The notes: a model not told the origin generated them from the letters alone. 64,000 bases of DNA from Alnus glutinosa (GCF_958979055.1 NC_084898.1:3420001-3484000); one strand, 5' to 3'; positions 11,167 through 22,857 are shown, counted from the stretch's first letter. A program made the numbers and translations.

Positions 11167-12185
11167 CAGTGGTGGAGCCACATTAGGGTCAATGGGACAG
11201 TGTCCCCCACAAGCCCTTTGAAAAGAAATTTAAATAAGGGAAATTTTGAAGTGGCCCCCACATACTTGTTATTTAAAAGAAAAAAAAACCTTTTTAAGAA
11301 AGCTTAGGGTGCTCGTGAACATCTTCATTTTTGGTGAGTTATATTGTTTTGGTTTCATTAAGCACTATTTGCTACTTAGAGAATAATATAAGATAAATAT
11401 AGAATTAGTTTGTAGAAAATTTCCAGAGATAAAAGTATAAAGAAAAAAGTTTGGAAGTAATTTTAGATGCTATATTTTTATTCTACAATCATGACACGAC
11501 AGTCTCAACCAACCCTTATATATATATATATATATATATAAGGATTGAGCCAATGGTTAATTTATTATATGCTTTATTCCATGATGATTTCCATTTAGAA
11601 TACTATAAATATGTTTGTTTCTATTATATAATTGTTCATTTGTAATTTATCAACTCTAATTATCTCTTAAGGGGATTCTAATTTAAGCTCATGAATCATG
11701 TCGAAATTAAAAACTATCGATTTTTTTTTTAAAAAAAAAAAAAAAAAAAAGGTTTACATTTCAAAAAGTTATACATCGTTTGATTTTACGATGAAATTTT
11801 AAATCTCAAAGAACATCCTCATAAATCTCCAAGGGTTGAAGCTAAAGATCATCATTTTAAAACTCTAATTGTGGAATCTCAAAAGTTAAAGTTGATGATT
11901 TTTTTTTTTTTTATTTATTTTAAATTGCACTTATCAAATTTTAAAGGGAAAATATCATTTTAGCCCTCCAAATTACCACTCATTTTGCGTCTAACTCCAC
12001 AAACTCTCAACACTCCGACTTCGACCCTCCAAACTATCAAAACCTTTAAAAAATGCTTCATTTAACGAAATATCCCCATATTACCCATGCCACATGTCAT
12101 TTTTCAATTAAAAAAAAAAAAAAAACTAAAAGAAAAAATTAAAAAATTAAAAACTAAAAAAACTAAATTTCTATTTTATTATTTA

Positions 12186-12234
<49 letters not shown>

Positions 12235-12316
12235 TGTTTTGGGGGTGGCTGTTGGTGGCAGCCACCCCGACCCCTGGGGGTGGCCGCGCGCCACCCCCTG
12301 ACCCCCTAGTTTTTAG

Positions 12317-12347
<31 letters not shown>

Positions 12348-12561
12348 TTAATTAAAAAAATGACATGTGGTAGGGGTAATATGAGGATATTTCGTCACAT
12401 TGGACATTTTTCAAAGCTTTTGGTAGTTCGGGGGGCCAGAGTCGGAATGTTGGCAGTTTGTGAGGCTAAACGCAAAACGAATAGTAATTTGGAGAGTTAA
12501 ACTGTAATTTTTCCTATTTTTAATTAGCCCCTACACCAATAAATTTCTGATCCCGCCACGA
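11167..12561. mobile_element. hAT-type element (about 1.4 kb, non-autonomous) with nested MITE
   Basis: It starts CAGTGGTGGAGCC at 11167 and ends GATCCCGCCACGA at 12561. The flanks ctaacact (11159-11166) and ctaacacc (12562-12569) match at 7 of 8 bases, a hAT-sized duplication. The terminal inverted repeats are diverged. It contains a (TA)n run (11518-11541) and a long-TIR MITE, and no transposase. Confidence 0.7.
11946..12514. mobile_element. Long-TIR MITE (about 570 bp) inside the hAT element
   Basis: Arms of about 170 bp are inverted copies: 11946-12115 (ccctccaaattaccac, ccatattacccatgccacat) and the complement at 12345-12514. The centre holds a (TA)n run (12188-12232) and a G/C-rich ggtggctgttggtggcagcc segment. 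The class is inferred from its relatives with 9-bp duplications. Confidence 0.75.
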
Positions 12562-12569
12562 CTAACACC

Positions 12570-13465
12570 AGCCACAAAAGTTGCCTCGTTCAACATTCTC
12601 TCACCTCCTTGAGGATATCTTTAGTCTTAATCAAGAGAAATGACTTTCCTTTCACATTAGAAGACCCTCCACTTTCATGGGACTTATTAACACAATCTAA
12701 TTAATTAATTCCCATCCCCTTCATAAATTTATGTATATTAATTATCCTCCCCAATATCATATGATATGAATATCGATCCATGTCTATCATCATAATTGAC
12801 GTAATGCTTACCAACTATGTATAAGAAAGAAAAATTCAAAAATTTATTTTACCCTTGTTAATTTCTACACCTCACTAGCTTGCTTGCTCATCATGTAGAA
12901 TTAATGCAATCAACCGAAGTTGCTTGAGGATCATTAAGACCGTGAATCGTGGGATTTCACCAAAGTCATCAACAAGGAAACAAATGCATCTTTAATCAAG
13001 GGATTTATTTGATCACCAAAGTCAAACATTGCCGTCAACAAGGAATTGAAACAAATCCAGCACATTCTTTAGTACTTTAGGAGCCTGTTCTATGTTTCTG
13101 TTCACATACTAAATCAATGTTAAGGATTCAAAAGTCTTTGGCAATTAATGGAGAATTAGGAGCCCTAACTCAGTCAATTAAAAACGTACATCACCTCAAC
13201 TGGACAGATCAGCTAGCACTTAGAAAGCATCATGCATATATGCCCACAACAAATGAAAGAAGAACAAATTAAGGAAAAATGGACCTCAAGTTGTTGGTAG
13301 CACATTATGTCATGCTATGTATGTACATGACGTTATAAGTTTTGCTATAAGCTTTGTAATTAGTAGATTTCAAAGAATTTCGGGTGACGTTCATTGATTA
13401 GCTTATGACTTTTTGTTCCTTTAAAATACTTTTGACCTCTGACCAATGAACCTCACCAAGAATTC
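12570..13465. other. Spacer, nothing recognised
   Basis: AT-rich DNA without supported genes. A (TA)n run sits at its right end (13471-13500). Confidence 0.5.
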
Positions 13466-13499
<34 letters not shown>

Positions 13500-13503
<4 letters not shown>

Positions 13504-14410
13504 GAGAGAGAATAGCTCAATTTCGTAGATGAAAAGTGCAATTTTAAATCAAATCTCATAAAATGAATTATTTGGAACTGTGTTTTTAAAAGCTTACGAT
13601 TTAAAAACGTAGAAAATCTGTTTTTTCAAAAAGCAAACAAATGAATTTTTTTGAAAACGCATAATTTTAAATGCTAATTTGCGATTTTAAATGTCAAACG
13701 CTATAAACGGAAGCTTCAAGAGAGAATAGCTCGATTTCGTAGATGAAAAGTGCGGTTTTAAATCAAATCTCATAAAATGAATTATTTGGAACTGTGTTTT
13801 TAAAAGCTTGCGATTTAAAAACGTAGAAAATCTGTTTTTTCAAAAAGCAAACAAATGAATTTTTTTGAAAACGCATAATTTTAAATGCTAATTTGCGATT
13901 TTAAATGTCAAACGCTATAAACGGAAGCTTCAAGAGAGAATAGCTCGATTTCGTAGATGAAAAGTGCGGTTTTAAATCAAATCTCATAAAATGAATTATT
14001 TGGAATTGTGTTTTTAAAAGCTTGCGATTTAAAAACGTAGAAAATCTGCTTTTTCAAAAAGCAAACAAATGAATTTTTTTGAAAACGCATAATTTTAAAT
14101 GCTAATTTGCGATTTTAAATGTCAAACGCTATAAACGGAAGCTTCAAGAGAGAATAGCTCGATTTCGTAGATGAAAAGTGCGGTTTTAAATCAAATCTCA
14201 TAAAATGAATTATTTGGAATTGTGTTTTTAAAAACTTGCGATTTAAAAACGTACAAAATCTGCTTTTTTCAAAAAGCAAACAAATGAATTTTTTTGAAAA
14301 CGCATAATTTTAAATGCTAATTTGCGATTTTAAATATCAAACGCTTAACTGCATTTTAAAAATTACATTTTCAAATCGCATATTTTTAAATTACATTTTT
14401 TTAAATCGCC
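13500..14410. repeat. Four-copy tandem repeat, 214-bp period
   Basis: Units start at about 13500, 13714, 13928 and 14142 with cttcaagagagaatagctcg (the first is diverged), each ending ataaacggaag. The period is exactly 214 bp. Units 1-2 share ggaactgtg and units 3-4 share ggaattgtg, so neighbours are more alike. The monomer belongs to the 'gcgattttaaa' dispersed family. Confidence 0.95.
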
Positions 14411-14629
14411 AACCCAGACAATAAATTAATGCCGACAAGTATCCCTTTAATGTATCCCTAAAATGCTTATACAATATATAATATATAAGCATAAATCAAA
14501 ATATATTCCAAATATGTAGGGTATGCTTTGAATATGGGTAAAAAAGGTTTTCGTCTCTAGTAATTGAAAAGAAGCATGAGAATTTGAAGAGAAATAGTTA
14601 AGTTGAAATTTAAAGTAATCTTCTTAGTG

Positions 14630-14790
14630 TCAGTTTAGATTTGCGATTTCAATAAGTTCGATTTAAAAATAATAATTTTAAAATGTACGATTTTAAAATG
14701 TGATTTCTAAAAACTCAGTTAAGCGTTTGATAAAATCGCAATTGTGCCTTTAAAATCGCAGTTTAGCTTTTAAAATTTTGCGTTTTCAAA
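14630..14790. repeat. Fragment of the 'gcgattttaaa' family
   Basis: Words such as gcgatttcaataag, aatcgcagtttagc and aaactcagttaagcg match the dispersed family. Confidence 0.55.
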
Positions 14791-14794
14791 AAAG

Positions 14795-15865
14795 CCTAAA
14801 TATTCCAATGACAATAATAAGCAACACTAAAGAAAAATTGAAAAATAGTGTAATAAAATAATAATATTACCTCCTCAATAACCAAAATTTAACATTTTAA
14901 ATGGCTTTGGGTGGCTAAAATTGTTAAAAATGCCAAAACTTTCTAGTATTTTTATACTTGGATGTATATATGTTCAGTAGCTGTGCAAAAATTTCATTAA
15001 CAATAGTTAATAAAAAGTAAGTTGAAAAATAACCAAAATTTAATATATAAAATGGTTTTAGGGTAGCTAAATCCGTAACAAGTAACATTTTATGGCATTT
15101 TTTGTTGTTTAATGTTGGTTTAATTCGATTCACCCAACCATCACCATAGGGTAGAAATCGATAGTTATTTGAATTTAATGAATTCCTCTATAACATTTCT
15201 CATATTTTTTATTATTATTTATATATTTTTGTTGTTCTTTTCTAAGATGTTTTCGCAAAAAGATTTTTGAAATAGAATTATGATATAGGAATTGAAAATA
15301 AACATGATAATTAGAAGATGAATAGTTAAACTATAAACTAAAGAAACTTTTTTAGAGCCCAAATATTTCAATGACAATCATAAGCAGCAAAAATAAAGAT
15401 AATGCAATAAAATAATAATATTTCCTCATCAATAATCAAAATTTAACATTTTACTTGGTCTTGGTGGCTTAACATTGTCAAATAGGCCAAAAATTTTCAG
15501 CAGTTTTATATTTGGGTGCATATGCATTAATCAATAGCCTTGCAAAAATTTCATTAACAGTGGTTAATAAAAAGTAGGTTGAAAAAGAACCAATATTTAA
15601 TAAATAAATGACTTTAGGGTGGCTAAATCTTTTACAAGTTAAGCCACCAAGACCAAGTAAAATGTTAAATTTTGATTATTGATTGCATTTTATGACTTTT
15701 TTTGTTGTTTAATTTTGATTTATTTCAATCCACCAATCGTCACCATACAATAGAAATTAATAGTTGTTGAATTTAATGCATGAATTCCTTTACAAAATTT
15801 CTTTCTTTCTTTTTATTATTCATTATTATTATTTATATTTTTTGTTATTCGTTTCTAGAAGGTTT
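14795..15865. repeat. Diverged direct duplication (about 470-bp units)
   Basis: Unit 1 (about 14795-15265) and unit 2 (about 15355-15865) share their order of landmarks: aaaatttaacatttta, gcaaaaatttcattaaca, gttaataaaaagtaggttg, ttttgttgtttaat, and the tcaccata plus gaatttaatg end. Unit 2 has an extra block at 15640-15683 that is the exact reverse complement of 15428-15471. There is no coding potential. Confidence 0.85.
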
Positions 15866-15942
15866 TCAAAAAAAAAAAAAATACAATTAAATTATAATGA
15901 AAAACCAGCACTTTACAGGCTAATAAGAATAATGGTTGAGAA

Positions 15943-16290
15943 TTGAAAGTTACTGGATATTCTGATGCAAATTTTTCAGGTGACACATCTGATGAAAAAC
16001 GCACATGCATCAGGTTATTTATATATTTCTTCTGGAAGGAGGAGCCATTTTTCCTAAATTGTGTGCATAAAAACATTGTAAAAGCTAAGAGAAATGATCC
16101 CTACACTCATTTCTTACAACAGTCTCACAACAAACTGACGTGATTGGTAATATTTTATTATTTTTTTACAAAAAATAATAAAATATTACAAGCCACATCA
16201 GCTTGTTGTGGGACTATTGTGAGAAATGAGTGTAGGGATCATTTCTCAAAAGCTAAATATATTGCATGCAGTAGTGTAACATTTTTTTTT
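15943..16290 (+). pseudogene. Ty1/copia RNase H relic, split by a MITE
   Basis: The frame from 15940 reads LKVTGYSDANFSGDTSDEKR, the typical start of the copia RNase H domain. It continues degraded to VHKNIVKAK at the MITE. After the MITE the frame resumes KAKYIACSSVT, matching the usual AEAEYIACS motif. No LTRs or other pol domains were found nearby. Confidence 0.8.
16089..16247. mobile_element. Mutator-type MITE (159 bp) with exact 9-bp duplication
   Basis: The ends are GAGAAATGATCCCTAC and its complement. Long, almost complete hairpin arms meet around a run of ttattatttttt / aaaaaataataa. The flanks are identical aaaagctaa (16080-16088 and 16248-16256). Confidence 0.92.
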
Positions 16291-16299
16291 ATTATTTTT

Positions 16300-16800
16300 T
16301 GGTTTCACTTAGCGGTATATATATATATTATTTTTCTTTTTTGTGTTTTTTCTTATTTTTGGTTTCTTCAGGCAGGAAGGCTAACACAAGATATCTCGTA
16401 GGGAAGCGGCCTCTCCATCTGTGTCGCCAGCGAAAGTTTGGCTAAGCTTTCCTGCAAGATACGCGCAGTTTTCTCTTTCGACATAGGCTTGTGTTAGGTG
16501 CTTTCTGTAGTTTTTTTTCTCTGTTTTTCTATAATAGTTTTTGAAAATCTGTCTATTAAATTTGCAGATTTTACTAGACTTTTGATGGCTTGTTAGCTAA
16601 ATCAGCCATCTTTTCTTTGTTAGATTTGTCTTATTGTTAAAGAGTGGCTCAAACAATAGCCCTTGTAATATTTGTTTATTTGTAGGCAACACTCAAGTCA
16701 GATTTTTCTGGCTTAGTGTGTAGGGTGTCAATGTGCCTCTATTCACTGTATTTGCCTTCGGGCCTCTTCAGATTAATGCATGGTAGCTCCGGTTATTTTG
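16300..16800. other. Unassigned stretch, possible retroelement 3' remnant
   Basis: Less AT-rich than the surroundings, with gtatttgccttcgggcctc near 16750 followed by a TA/GT-rich tract. That wording resembles plant LINE 3' ends, but no reverse transcriptase or poly(A) was found. Confidence 0.25.
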
Positions 16801-16838
16801 TTCAAAATATATATATGTGTGTACGTGTGTGTGTGGGG

Positions 16839-17005
16839 AGGATAATTGCACCACGAACTCTGTTAACTTGAGGACGAAAAACGGGTTTATGGAGTAATTT
16901 GTAATTATGGTTTACCACAAATACCCTAACTTCATGAACTTTTTATATCACATGGGGTGATTCTTAATTTAAGCCAACCTCAAAGATCAATGGTGCAATT
17001 ATCCC
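16839..17005. mobile_element. MITE with short TIRs, related to 62876-63114
   Basis: The ends are GGATAATTGCACCA and TGGTGCAATTATCC, also the ends of the element at 62876. An internal aatttaagccaacct word is shared as well. No clear target duplication. Confidence 0.6.
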
Positions 17006-17260
17006 ATATATGGTCAAAGATACCGCTAAGTGAGACCACAATTTCAGAGATTTAGTAACACTTTTTCAAACAAAAAAAAGAAACTAAAAACTAACATACT
17101 ATTCTTAAAAAGAAGCATCGACAAACGAAGCGAATGCTTTCCAACGGAATTAAAGACAAGTATACTTTAAAAAAAAAAACAATGGTGCAATTATTCCATA
17201 TATGGTTAAACATACTGCTAAGTTAGACCACAATTTTAGAGATTGACACTTTTTCACAAA
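16989..17260. repeat. Local direct duplication (about 80 bp) across the MITE end
   Basis: The block 16989-17070 (caatggtgcaattat, catatatggt, gagaccacaattt, acactttttca) recurs at 17183-17260 with small changes. It includes the MITE end plus right flank, so it formed after insertion. Confidence 0.8.
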
Positions 17261-17264
17261 AAAA

Positions 17265-18200
17265 AAAAAAAATTGAAGTTTCTAATTTCTTCTACAAATT
17301 GGCATATATAGATATATTCGATGTCGATTGAAGATTAATCACAGGCCTAGGCCAGTTTCGTAGCAACACCGTTTCAACTATAAAAGACGGTCATGGCACG
17401 TTTGGATTCTCCCTCTCTACAGCAACATTTTTCACTAGATTACGGACAGTTGACTTGACTAAGAACTTGACAAATTAGAGATGAGCACATATTGCTGTTT
17501 CTAGAGAAATTTTTCTCGTTCACATTCGTGCATTTGACGTACGGCATGTTCTGATCGTTCGAGGAAATGTCTCCATGTTAAGAACAATGAACAGTTTGAC
17601 GTCGATATGTCGATCGATGCCGACACGGAAGCACACTTTTAATGTCAACCGTTAATTGTAAGTGCGATCGATTATGTGTTGGGTCTGTTGAGGTGACACG
17701 TTTTGACTGAGTTAATTAAGCCTCTTAAGTAATTGACTAATTGTCCATTCTCCATAGACTTTTCTTCTAAAATGTGCATGATATTTCTATACGCGTTCAT
17801 ACGAGTATACGACTAAGATGGTCTTCTTAAAAGAGGGTTTTGGAGTCAACAAGGACTCCGTCTATTCCAGCCTTAATCACGGTGATCAGTTAATTTTGTG
17901 AATTGACAAAAGGTGCCTAGCACTTTGAACGTGTCAACCCGCCCAACTGCAACTATGAGAGCTGAGGTCCCTTCGGAGGCCTCTCTTGCTTGCTATCAAA
18001 GCAGACAATTGTAGTTGTAATAATTGATCACCCAACAATCGTAGGGTGGATCGTTATTAATAGTATTATCGGATCGAGTTATTGTTCAGCATGAAATGGG
18101 AGAGCGTGCAAAAATTTATGAGGGTCACCATCAGCACGGCCACTCGTTGAGAATTAAAAAATGGGGTAATCTCGTAAGGGTCACCAGAGGGGACGCTACG
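17265..18200. other. Spacer, nothing recognised
   Basis: Mixed-composition DNA without supported ORFs, inverted repeats or RNA genes. Confidence 0.5.
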
Positions 18201-18203
18201 TTC

Positions 18204-18424
18204 TGTTAAATTATCACTTATATATCCCAAAAACTTAAGCTTATAGGAATAGGTAAATTTAATCACTTAATCGATACTTTAACACTTCCCTTCACATGTG
18301 AGCTCAGAAAGGTTAGAACTCAAGACCTTTGACTCTGATACCATGTTAAATTTTCACTTGTCTCAAAAGCTTAAGCTAATAGGAAGAGGAAAATTTAATC
18401 ACTTATATAATCAATACTTTAACA
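18204..18424 (-). mobile_element. TRIM-like element: two 81-bp LTRs, PBS and PPT
   Basis: Two direct 81-bp repeats, 18204-18284 and 18344-18424, both run TGTTAAATT...TTTAACA. On the minus strand the LTR at 18344 is followed by TGGTATCAGAGTC (18331-18343), complementary to the initiator Met-tRNA 3' end. The other LTR is preceded by purine-rich GAAGGGAAG (18285-18293). This is a complete miniature LTR layout of 221 bp without coding capacity. A second PPT/internal-like stretch (ctcctcctcacgtgtgagctc) follows at 18425, hinting at a larger tandem structure. Confidence 0.8.
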
Positions 18425-19621
18425 CTCCTCCTCACGTGTGAGCTCAGAAGTCCCAAAAAAGAGTGATTGTGATCCCACACATCGCCTAAGCTAGTATGAG
18501 AATGGGGACGCGTTTATATGTATATCCGCATTCTTCTTGATACAACGCGTTTTAAAATCGTAATGATCCTTAACCTATCAAAACTTTACAATTAAACGTG
18601 TTTATACGAGAGTTGTATCAAGATGAATGACCTCCTAAAAATTAAGTTTGGTTCAAAAGAACTAAAAGCAAACAAATTTATATCGATGATGATGGGCCTT
18701 TACAGCAGTAATTAACCCCCCGTCGACCCGGCTCCATGAATGTAGTATTATTCAACATGTGGGACTTTGGAGAAATAGTTTTGTTGAAAATGGTGTCTTA
18801 GCAGTACCATTATTGAATGTGAAAAAAGAAATGTGTGCCTAGCTAGCTAGCTAAAGCTAGATGATCAGTACTAGTAGTAGAAACCAAAGAACCTACTACC
18901 ATATATAAATTAAAAACAATTAATTATAGTTGTTTTGAAAAGCTGCTTATCAGATTCAATTTGTTTCAAGAATATGCGGCCGTGAACAGGATCCACACAT
19001 GGGATAAGGCAAAGGATGAATCCCCTCTCGCACATGCAACAACGTCCAAACTGTTTAACTGTCAGTTGGTTTCTTGTACTTTCTCACACTTATCTTTGAA
19101 TTGTTTTGCTGTGGCTGGGCATGTTGTCTGATATTTGAGCAGTTGGACCCGAAGACAAGGGTGAAGACAAAGAAGAGTCGTATACGATCGAAGGCCGCCT
19201 AGCTATCTAGTCTGCATGCGCGCGCGGGGAAAAACTTTTGCCACCGCCCAACGCATGGGGTCTGGGCCAGAGCACGGGGTTTTGCTTTTGGAGTCTCAAG
19301 CCGCAGCATCATGGGGGAGCTAATGAGCTATAGCTAGCTAGCCGACCAGGCCAGGGCCAAGACAAAATATTTTAGGGTAAACCCTAGCCTCATATAAATT
19401 GATAACATTTTAAATGTAATCCACTCGGCCATTACCTATTCATAGTCAATACAAAGTCGACCAAAGGGGACCATAGGTAGAGCTCTGAGTGCTGTTCTTT
19501 CTGTTCTTTACTTCTTTACTTAATGCCTCTAAAAAGTATTCCTTATCCCCTTTGTGAACAGATATAGCTTTCTTCTTACTTAATTGACACATGCTCACAG
19601 GAGACTTGAGAGTAAATTAAG

Positions 19622-20035
19622 AGCCCGTTTGGTACTCTTGTGATTTTGTAAGTACTACCAAAAAAAAATTCTGTCATTTACTTCAACGACGCATCATTTA
19701 AGTGTTCACATCGTGTTCCTAAAAACGACATCTTATTAGCGTCGGTTAACGAACCTGTCACGAACGGATACGATTTACGTCCTTCGAAAAGTTCCTGTCT
19801 TTGAAAGTGTATCAATTTGGAAGTGCTTTTAAAAAATAAAATATGGTTTGAAAATGTTAAAAAAAAAAAAAAATCTGTTTTTTCAAATCGCATATAAGAG
19901 TGTTTTTAAAAAACTCAAAATTTTAAAAGCCCAATCGTTATTCTACCAAATTACAGTTAACGTAAAAATCGTGTTTTCAAATCATGTGTTTGGATGTTTA
20001 TTAAATCACACGTTTTGAAACAGTAAATAATCTGA
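19622..20035. repeat. 'gcgattttaaa' family copy starting agcccgtttgg
   Basis: It opens with agcccgtttggtactc and contains aaaaatctgttttttca, aatcgcatat, cccaatcgt and the usual end words. Confidence 0.55.
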
Positions 20036-20039
20036 ATTG

Positions 20040-21133
20040 ACTTGATTAAATCACAATTTGGGAAAAGAAAAATATATATTAATCTATTCCTCTCTATCAT
20101 GATTAACTCACCTAAATGTGAAAAGGTTAAAACATTCTCTATTTTAACAAGATTAATCTATTCCTCTCCATCATCTAATCAATTACTTGGCAAAGAAAAC
20201 CCCCCACCCCAAAAAAAAAAGTCTTTATTGTAACATGCATGCATGCTCCTATGATATATATGATCAACATCAAAATTGAATATTCTTTTGACTCATCAAT
20301 GTAAACTAGGATAACCTAAAGGAATATATTCAAATGGAATTTGAATTTATAAGTGGATTAATGAAAACCTATAGCTGAAACCGACAAGGAATTTAATATC
20401 TTTGATGGTGCAGTATCAAACTGCACGTAGAGCGGCCTAAACAGTATCTCAAGCTCTCATTTTCAAATGGGTCCTCATGTAAAAACCGTCCAAATCCCTT
20501 TATTTTGCCTCCGTTGACAAACACAAACGTAAAGAAACGTTCTTCACGCCTCCGAAAACGCCTTAAATCAGAAATTTAAGTATACCACACAGGCCATAAA
20601 CTAATGACCATAATTTAATTAGGAAATTTAAGGTTATAAACTTACCATCTGTATGAGCCCGGCCAACATCTCCTGCAAGGACACACAATTGAGACAAGTT
20701 TTAATAAAACCCACACGCTCGAACGCCTGTTCCGACAAGTAAACTCTCGTAGAAAAAACAAGTTGCAATTAAATTGCATGAATATCTGTTCAGACTAATA
20801 AACGCTCGTTAAAGACCTTTCGTGATTGCAATCCACCGGACTGTAATCTAAACACGAATTACAGCCAATCCCGATCCCCACTATCTGCCAATTTATTGGT
20901 CAAGACAAGAATCAACACTCTTTTCTTTTTGTCTCTGCCTCTCCGCGGAATTGCCTTGCAGGCCCCAACAGTAACCCGAACACGGTCAGTCATAAAAGGA
21001 CGCTTGAAACTTGAAAGTGAGAAGCTTACTACTCTTTTGAATAGCTTTTTGTCTGGCCGTCCCCCACCGACTTAAATTTGCTTTTCTTTCCAAATTAAAC
21101 ATTCTTTCTAGCCAAACAGTAGTAATCCCCCAC
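20040..21133. promoter_or_regulatory. Upstream region of the MATE gene
   Basis: No ORF of substance. It contains a W-box core (ttgac within gttgacaaac at about 20512). The region becomes less AT-rich toward the gene. No specific operator can be defined. Confidence 0.35.
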
Positions 21134-21143
21134 CTATAAATAT
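21134..21143 (+). promoter_or_regulatory. TATA box of the MATE gene
   Basis: ctataaatat lies 92 bases before the ATG. A start site about 30 bases downstream would give a leader of about 70 bases, half of it the (TC)n tract at 21178-21213. Confidence 0.65.
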
Positions 21144-21171
21144 TCCCAGAGCGCTCATTCAGATCAGATCC

Positions 21172-21177
<6 letters not shown>

Positions 21178-21213
<36 letters not shown>
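21178..21213 (+). repeat. (TC)n tract in the MATE 5' leader
   Basis: CT-rich leader repeat just before the ATG, common in plant 5' UTRs. Confidence 0.85.
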
Positions 21214-21219
<6 letters not shown>

Positions 21220-21234
21220 TAAAAGTCCATAACT

Positions 21235-22857
21235 ATGTGCAAGTTATCTTCTTCTACAACGTCCTGTGAATACAATTCAGACCAACCAAACCTTACCTCA
21301 ACAAAACTACAGGGGGCGGCCGACATGTTCTCCCCTTTGATTTCCAAAGACCCAACACCACCTGAACATCATCGAAACCAGAAAACCCAGAAAACCCATC
21401 TCTCTCTTGTTGCCAAAGAAGCCATATGCATAGCCAACATAGCTCTTCCAATGGTGCTAACAGGTCTATTACTGTACCTCCGCTCCATGATCTCCATGCT
21501 CTTCCTCGGCCGCCTCGACGAGCTTGCTTTAGCCGGCGGCGCACTCGCAATCGGATTCGCTAACATCACTGGCTATTCAATTCTCTCCGGCCTCGCCATG
21601 GGAATGGAGCCGATCTGTGGGCAGGCCTTCGGAGCCAAAAGATTCAAACTTCTCGGCTCTACCATGCAAAGAACAGTGATTCTGCTTCTATTAACTTCAA
21701 TTCCCATATCAGTTTTGTGGCTAAACATGAAGAAAATCCTGCTGTTTTGCGGTCAGAAAGCCGATATTGCAACCAAAGCTCAATCCTACATTCTCTATTC
21801 TCTCCCGGACCTCATCGCCCAATCATTTTTGCACCCTTTACGAATCTATCTACGATCACAATCCATTACTCTGCCTCTGACATTGTGCGCAGCTTTTTCA
21901 ATTCTTCTCCACGTTCCCATCAATTACTTTCTTGTTTATGTCCTCAAGCTCGGAATCAAAGGCGTTGCTCTAAGCGGCGTCTGGACTAACATCAATCTCG
22001 TCGGATCATTGATCGTCTATATTACATTCTCCGGAGTGTACGAGAAAACTTGGGGAGGAATAATTTCTTTTAAATCCTTCTTCGATGGCTGGAAAGATCT
22101 CTTGAAATTAGCCATTCCAAGCTGCATTTCAGTTTGTTTAGAGTGGTGGTGGTATGAAATCATGATTTTGCTATGTGGGTTGTTGCTTAATCCACAAGCA
22201 ACCGTTGCTTCAATGGGGATTTTGATTCAAACGACGGCGTTGATCTACATTTTCCCATCTTCTCTAAGCTTCGGCGTATCGACAAGAGTTGGAAACGAAC
22301 TGGGTGCCAACCAGCCGGACAAGGCAAAACTGGCAGCAACTGTAGGCATCTCCTTCAGCTTCGTGTTAGGATTTTCGGCATTGCTTTTCGCTATAATGGT
22401 GAGGAAGATATGGGCCACCATGTTCACCCAAGACGCCGAGATTATAGCCTTGACGTCGCTGGTTTTGCCCATTATCGGACTCTGCGAGCTCGGAAACTGC
22501 CCGCAAACAACCGGCTGCGGCGTTTTGAGAGGAACGGCTCGGCCGAAATTGGGAGCCAACATCAACCTGAGCTGCTTCTATCTCGTCGGAATGCCGGTTG
22601 CAGTGTGGCTCAGTTTTTACGCAGGGTTTGATTTCGTAGGGCTATGGCTCGGCCTTCTAGCCGCGCAAGGCTCGTGCGTCGTGACCATGTTGTTCGTTTT
22701 GTTTCGAACCGATTGGCACCGTCAAGCCCAGAGGGCTAATCAGCTGACTGGAGGTACTTCGACCACCATTGATGGTGATGACAACCGACAAGATGACAGA
22801 TTCGACCATAAAATTCCGGATTTTTCCAGTTCATTAGATAAATTATCTCCAGTTTGA
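21235..22857 (+). CDS. DTX49-like: MATE efflux transporter (DETOXIFICATION 49-like)
   Basis: Intact single-exon gene of 540 residues, close to the family size. MATE proteins are 12-helix secondary antiporters, usually H+-coupled, moving organic compounds out of the cytosol. The MATE core spans about residues 58-495. Diagnostic stretches are FANITGYSILSGLAMGMEPI (109-128), GQAFGAKR (129-136), PSCISVCLEWWWYEIM (295-310), STRVGNELGANQP (349-361) and GNCPQTTGCGVLRGTARP (420-437). The two halves and the cytosolic N-tail (1-57) and polar C-tail (498-540) are complete. The intronless form, MCxxS start and CLEWWWYE motif fit the DTX48-51 clade, and I place it nearest DTX49 from memory. The ATG follows a TATA box and CT-rich leader. 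Substrate and membrane (plasma membrane, Golgi or endosomal) are not readable. The small ORFs on both strands across it are shadows. Confidence 0.95.
   Translation: MCKLSSSTTSCEYNSDQPNLTSTKLQGAADMFSPLISKDPTPPEHHRNQKTQKTHLSLVAKEAICIANIALPMVLTGLLLYLRSMISMLFLGRLDELALAGGALAIGFANITGYSILSGLAMGMEPICGQAFGAKRFKLLGSTMQRTVILLLLTSIPISVLWLNMKKILLFCGQKADIATKAQSYILYSLPDLIAQSFLHPLRIYLRSQSITLPLTLCAAFSILLHVPINYFLVYVLKLGIKGVALSGVWTNINLVGSLIVYITFSGVYEKTWGGIISFKSFFDGWKDLLKLAIPSCISVCLEWWWYEIMILLCGLLLNPQATVASMGILIQTTALIYIFPSSLSFGVSTRVGNELGANQPDKAKLAATVGISFSFVLGFSALLFAIMVRKIWATMFTQDAEIIALTSLVLPIIGLCELGNCPQTTGCGVLRGTARPKLGANINLSCFYLVGMPVAVWLSFYAGFDFVGLWLGLLAAQGSCVVTMLFVLFRTDWHRQAQRANQLTGGTSTTIDGDDNRQDDRFDHKIPDFSSSLDKLSPV

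Noticed and set aside
21293..22631. Antisense and out-of-frame ORFs across the MATE gene
   Set aside because: The 540-residue MATE frame explains the open reading; the others have no family resemblance.
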